Positions 60,946-64,000 of a DNA stretch of 64,000 bases are shown piece by piece. This DNA is from Streptomyces marispadix. Lineage in GTDB: Bacteria; Actinomycetota; Actinomycetes; Streptomycetales; Streptomycetaceae. Where the stretch lies: contig NZ_JAKWJU010000002.1 of the NCBI RefSeq assembly GCF_022524345.1, positions 5,694,001 through 5,758,000 of the forward strand, read 5' to 3'. Under the pieces are notes generated by a model. That model had not been told where the DNA came from. It was given only the letters and a program-made list of their open reading frames with translations, and did not search any database. Both the position numbers and the translations under genes were made by a program. Within the stretch, counting starts at the first letter, position 1. Each line of letters starts with the position of its first letter.

Positions 60946-61394
60946 CGCCGTCATGTCGCTGACACATACCTGTCACCGGCTGCGAGGTTTCTGACAGCGG
61001 CCCTGTGCTCCACTGAGGCATCCGCGCAGGGGAACCGGGCCGCACACCTCCAAGGCACGGCAAGAGTCTCGTCCGCGGGGCGCCCGGTCACACATCCCCT
61101 GGGCCGAGGGACACGGGAACGGGGGCACATCGAGCCACGGATACACGGCGGTTTCTGATGCCCGGGGCCGTAACTCTCCGAAGCCGTCCGGAAGACGCGG
61201 CGGTGAGAGCGGCGGCCACGGGCGGGGACGGACGGCAGCGGGACACCGGCCTCCCCGGATTCCCGGCTCGTCGAACGGGGTGGCGCCGGGTGCGGAATCT
61301 CGCGGCCGAGGGCCGCAGTGACAGCGACGGGTCAGGGACACGACACCTTGACGTAGATGTCGGAGCGCCCCGAAAACGTCGATCGGAAGGACCC
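60946..61394. other. Leader region between the AfsR-type gene and the aminotransferase
   Basis: 449 bp without a convincing gene. It contains spaced TGACA-type elements at 60960-60998 (separate entry) and TTGACG at 61348-61353 followed at once by TAGATGT. The Shine-Dalgarno GGAAGGA of the aminotransferase is at 61385-61391. Confidence 0.45.
60960..60998. promoter_or_regulatory. Candidate SARP-type direct repeats / TGACA dyad
   Basis: TGACACA (60960), TGTCACC (60971), TGCGAGG (60981) and TGACAGC (60992) start 11, 10 and 11 bp apart, the spacing used by SARP-family activators. The first two also form an inverted repeat, TGACA-N6-TGTCA. The site begins 14 bp after the AfsR-type stop and 400 bp before the aminotransferase. 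Confidence 0.4.
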
Positions 61395-62822
61395 ATGGCA
61401 CATCTCATCAGCCTCGAAGAGGCCGAGAAACTGGACGTCGAGCACGTACACGACCTGTACCGCACGTACATCAACAAGAGTCAGGTCCGGCTGATGACCT
61501 CCTTCGGCTTCGGCCGGGAGCTCATCGACCACGCCGAGGGTGCCTACGTCCACACACGTGACGGTCGCAGCATCCTGGACTTCACCGGCGGTGTCGGTGT
61601 CCTCAACCACGGACACAACCACCCGCGCATCCTCGCCGCCCGCCGACGCTTCCAGGAGCAGCGGCGCATGGAGGTGCACAAGACCTACTTCTCGCCGTAC
61701 CTGGCGGCGCTGGGGCACAACCTCGCGGCGGTCCTCCCCGGTGACCTGAACCGTTCGTTCCTGCCCAACTCCGGGGCGGAGGCGGTCGAGGGCGCCGTCA
61801 AGCTCGCGTACAAGTACCACGACGGGAAGCGGCAGACGATCCTCCGCGCGGACTGCAGCTTCCACGGCAAGCTGCTCGGTTCCGGCGGGCTCACGGGCAG
61901 CGCGCAGAACACCTTCGCGTTCCCCACGATCCCCGGCATCCGCACCTTCGAGTACGGCGACATCGCATCCGTCCGCGAGGTGATCGAGGAGACCCGCGGC
62001 GAGCGCGGACGCAGCGACGTCTACGCCCTGCTGATCGAACCGTTCAGCGCGTCCACGATCCGCTGGTGCTCCGAGGAATTCCTGCGTGAGCTGCGCGAGT
62101 TGTGCACCGCCGAGGACATCGTCCTGATCTTCGACGAGATCTACACCGGCTGGGGCAAGACCGGCAGCATGTTCCACTTCTCCCGGTACGAGGGCCTGGT
62201 GCCGGACGTGGTGACGACCTCCAAGTCGTTCGGCGGCGGCAAGTCCTCCGTCTCCGCGTACGTGGCACGCGAACCGGTCTTCCGCAAGGCCTACGACAAC
62301 ATGGCCGACGCCATGATGCAGAGCACGAGTACGACGTACTACGGCTTCGGCGAGGAGACCGCGACCGCCATCGAGGCCGTCGCCGTAGCGGTAGAGGACG
62401 ACTACCCGGCACGCGCCCGCGCGCTGGAGGCCGTGCTCCGCCCGGGACTGGAGCGGCTCCGCGAGCGGTACCCGCAGCTGATCTCAGAAGTACGCGGCGC
62501 CGGCGCGCTGTTCGGGGTCTTCCTCGCCGGCGGCCCCAAGGTGCTGGACCTCATCGGCAAGCTGCCGGCGGGCGATCTGGCCAAGGACCCGCTGATCCGT
62601 ACGAAGATCGTCACCGCCGCGGTGATCCACACCCTGTACCGCAAGCACGACGTGTACACCTACAACACCCTCAACGGCCGGAGCCCGCTGGTCGTGAGCC
62701 CGCCGCTGGTGGCGGAACCGGAGGACGCCGAGCGGTTCCTCAAGGCCCTGGACGCGACGCTCGGCGAGGGCATGAACCGGCTCCTCGCCCGCTTCGTACG
62801 CGAGCGGGTGAGCTCGTGGTGA
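61395..62822 (+). CDS. Class III PLP-dependent aminotransferase
   Basis: A 475-residue fold-type I aminotransferase. Landmarks are ILDFTGGVGVLNHGHNHPRI, FLPNSGAEAVEGAVKLAYKY, SFHGKLLGSGGLTGS, the PLP-binding Asp in IVLIFDEIYTGWGKTGSMF, and the Schiff-base lysine in VVTTSKSFGGGKSSVSAY. It is longer than typical omega-transaminases because of an N-terminal leader and a 60-residue C-terminal part. ATG 61395 has GGAAGGA upstream. The stop overlaps the SDR gene start by 4 bp (GTGA). With the AfsR-type regulator it looks like the first structural gene of a biosynthetic cluster; the amine acceptor is unknown. Confidence 0.92.
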   Translation: MAHLISLEEAEKLDVEHVHDLYRTYINKSQVRLMTSFGFGRELIDHAEGAYVHTRDGRSILDFTGGVGVLNHGHNHPRILAARRRFQEQRRMEVHKTYFSPYLAALGHNLAAVLPGDLNRSFLPNSGAEAVEGAVKLAYKYHDGKRQTILRADCSFHGKLLGSGGLTGSAQNTFAFPTIPGIRTFEYGDIASVREVIEETRGERGRSDVYALLIEPFSASTIRWCSEEFLRELRELCTAEDIVLIFDEIYTGWGKTGSMFHFSRYEGLVPDVVTTSKSFGGGKSSVSAYVAREPVFRKAYDNMADAMMQSTSTTYYGFGEETATAIEAVAVAVEDDYPARARALEAVLRPGLERLRERYPQLISEVRGAGALFGVFLAGGPKVLDLIGKLPAGDLAKDPLIRTKIVTAAVIHTLYRKHDVYTYNTLNGRSPLVVSPPLVAEPEDAERFLKALDATLGEGMNRLLARFVRERVSSW

Positions 62823-63928
62823 AGGACACGGACGGCCCCGACAGACCGCCGTCGCCGGAGAGTTCGGACCTCCCCGGCCTGCCCGTCCATGTCGCCGTGA
62901 CCGGCGCGGCCGGTGTGCTCGGCGGCCGTCTCGTGGACCGGCTGCTGGAATCGGGCGCCCAGCTCCGCGCGTTCGACCTGCGGGAGGTGCCCGCGAAACC
63001 CGGACTGAAGACGTTCACCGGCGACATCCGTGATCCGCGGGCGCTCGCCGAGGCGTTCGAGGGCGCAGACGCCGTCGTGCACTGCGCCTCTGCGCTGCCC
63101 AGCTACCCCGAGGCCGACATCCGGTCGATCGTCGTCGACGGCACCACCACGGTGCTGGAGGCGGCCCGTGCCGCGGCGGTGCCGCGGGTGGTGCACGTCT
63201 CCTCCACCGCCGTGTACGGGCTGCCGAAGCTGGTGCCGACGCCCGAGGAGCACCCGCGCGAGCCCGTCGACCCGTACAGCCGCGCGAAGGCGGCGGCGGA
63301 GGAGGTGGCCGAGCGCTTCCGGGCGGACGGGATGTGCCTGGCGGTGATCCGGCCGAAGACCTTCGTGGGGCCGGGCCGGATGGGCCTGTTCGACATGCTC
63401 TTCCAATGGGCCGAGGAGGGCCGGCACTTCCCCGTGCTCGGGAAGGGCGACGTCCGTATCCAGATGCTCGGACTCGACGACCTCGTCGACGCGCTGCTGG
63501 AGGTGCTGCGCGCCCCGGACGACGTGGCCTGCGACACGTACAACATCGCCGCCGCCGAATTCGGCACGCTGCGCGAGGACTTCCAGTGCGTGCTGGACGC
63601 GGCCGGGCACGGCCGCCGTGTGGTGCCGCTGCCCGCGGGCCCGGCGGTCGCCGTGCTGCGCACGCTGGAGCGGACGAGGATGTCCCCCGTGTACGGCCGG
63701 CTGGTCTCCAAACTGCTCGCCGACTCGTACGTCAGCGTCGACAAGGTCCGCGACAAGCTCGGTTTCCGTCCGCGACTGTCCAATCAGGACGCCGTGCTCC
63801 GTACCTACGACTGGTGGCGCACGCAGCGCGCGGCGGCCGCGGACGCCTCGGCGGGCAAGAGCGCCGGACGGACCAGTACGGACCCGTGGAAGCAGGGCGT
63901 GCTCGGACTAGTGAAGGTGTTCTTCTGA
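62819..63928 (+). CDS. NAD-dependent epimerase/dehydratase (extended SDR)
   Basis: A 369-residue extended short-chain dehydrogenase: the NAD motif VAVTGAAGVLGGRLVDRLLE, DIRDPRALAEAFEGADAVVH, the catalytic Ser region VHVSSTAVYG, and Tyr/Lys in DPYSRAKAAAEEV. The C-terminal domain includes DDLVDALLEVL and DTYNIAAAEFGTLRED, as in 3-beta-hydroxysteroid or sugar-nucleotide SDRs. The GTG at 62819 overlaps the aminotransferase stop. Its own stop overlaps the next ATG (TGATG). It probably oxidises, reduces or epimerises the intermediate handled by the aminotransferase; this is inference. Confidence 0.9.
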   Translation: MKDTDGPDRPPSPESSDLPGLPVHVAVTGAAGVLGGRLVDRLLESGAQLRAFDLREVPAKPGLKTFTGDIRDPRALAEAFEGADAVVHCASALPSYPEADIRSIVVDGTTTVLEAARAAAVPRVVHVSSTAVYGLPKLVPTPEEHPREPVDPYSRAKAAAEEVAERFRADGMCLAVIRPKTFVGPGRMGLFDMLFQWAEEGRHFPVLGKGDVRIQMLGLDDLVDALLEVLRAPDDVACDTYNIAAAEFGTLREDFQCVLDAAGHGRRVVPLPAGPAVAVLRTLERTRMSPVYGRLVSKLLADSYVSVDKVRDKLGFRPRLSNQDAVLRTYDWWRTQRAAAADASAGKSAGRTSTDPWKQGVLGLVKVFF

Positions 63929-64000
63929 TGGCCGCTTCGGACGCACCGGGCGGCGACTCGTCCGCACGCACGGCCGACAGGGCCACGCAGCGGGACACCG
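63928..64000 (+). CDS. Start of a further operon gene (partial, truncated by window end)
   Basis: ATG 63928 overlaps the SDR stop by one base (TGATG), so a third gene of the operon starts here. Only 24 residues are visible (MAASDAPGGDSSARTADRAT, then QRDT), a disordered-looking leader that identifies no family. Confidence 0.7.
   Translation, partial: MAASDAPGGDSSARTADRATQRDT

Noticed and set aside
61158..61394. N-terminal extension of the aminotransferase from an upstream start
   Set aside because: The extra 79 residues have no family similarity, whereas ATG 61395 has a good GGAAGGA site and begins the conserved region.

Overview
The window looks like chromosomal DNA of a streptomycete-type actinomycete. 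GC is very high throughout, many starts are GTG, Shine-Dalgarno sites are GGAGG-like, and genes are often coupled by ATGA or TGATG overlaps. Rare TTA leucine codons occur in a few accessory genes only. No rRNA, tRNA, CRISPR array, intact insertion sequence or phage module was seen.

Layout. 1-4026: tail of a probable LysR regulator, a flavin monooxygenase, and a coupled RidA / DUF1028 / M20 amidohydrolase operon of unknown substrate. 4070-7060: a DUF2975-HTH pair and an orphan second DnaK. 7207-16587: purine catabolism, with a PucR regulator divergent from a three-subunit xanthine dehydrogenase, an AzgA-type purine permease and XdhC. 16752-26425: regulators and miscellany, including a membrane-spanning HTH protein fused to a degenerate glycosidase-like domain, an EEP hydrolase, an MFS exporter, an acyl-CoA synthetase and a zinc-ribbon/Mrr-like protein. 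27192-30805: glyoxylate assimilation operon hyi-glxR-gcl. 31037-37686: a thiamine-binding-like protein, an HTH protein, two broken gene remnants, then uraD / frameshifted uraH / uricase / 8-oxoguanine deaminase / NCS2 permease. Together these genes cover xanthine to urate to the ureides, and glyoxylate to glycerate. The allantoinase and allantoate steps are not in the window.

37861-48035: phosphoesterase, mycothiol-dependent-type enzyme, membrane protein, glycolipid-binding-like protein, MerR regulator, a deleted ATP-grasp RiPP (tgm-like) locus, a BtrH-like protein and a mannitol-type dehydrogenase. 48296-54338: secreted carboxypeptidase, erythromycin-esterase homologue, secreted PHB-depolymerase/feruloyl-esterase-like hydrolase, and an MHS-type transporter. 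54587-56802: alcohol dehydrogenase and aldo/keto reductase. 56803-58044 is a gene-poor stretch with a strong hairpin. 58045-64000: a TTA-containing AfsR/SARP regulator followed by a coupled aminotransferase / SDR / further gene, probably the edge of a biosynthetic cluster running off the right end.

The points most worth a second look are: five heptamers phased at exactly 11 bp between two regulator genes (17914-17964); the HTH-membrane-pseudoglycosidase gene beside them; a RiPP locus in which precursor and maturase seem joined by a deletion; side-by-side relics of a reductase and an IclR regulator; a frameshift in uraH; and a glyoxylate carboligase that carries the glutamate canonical Gcl lacks. 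All function assignments come from reading motifs by eye; no database search was run.
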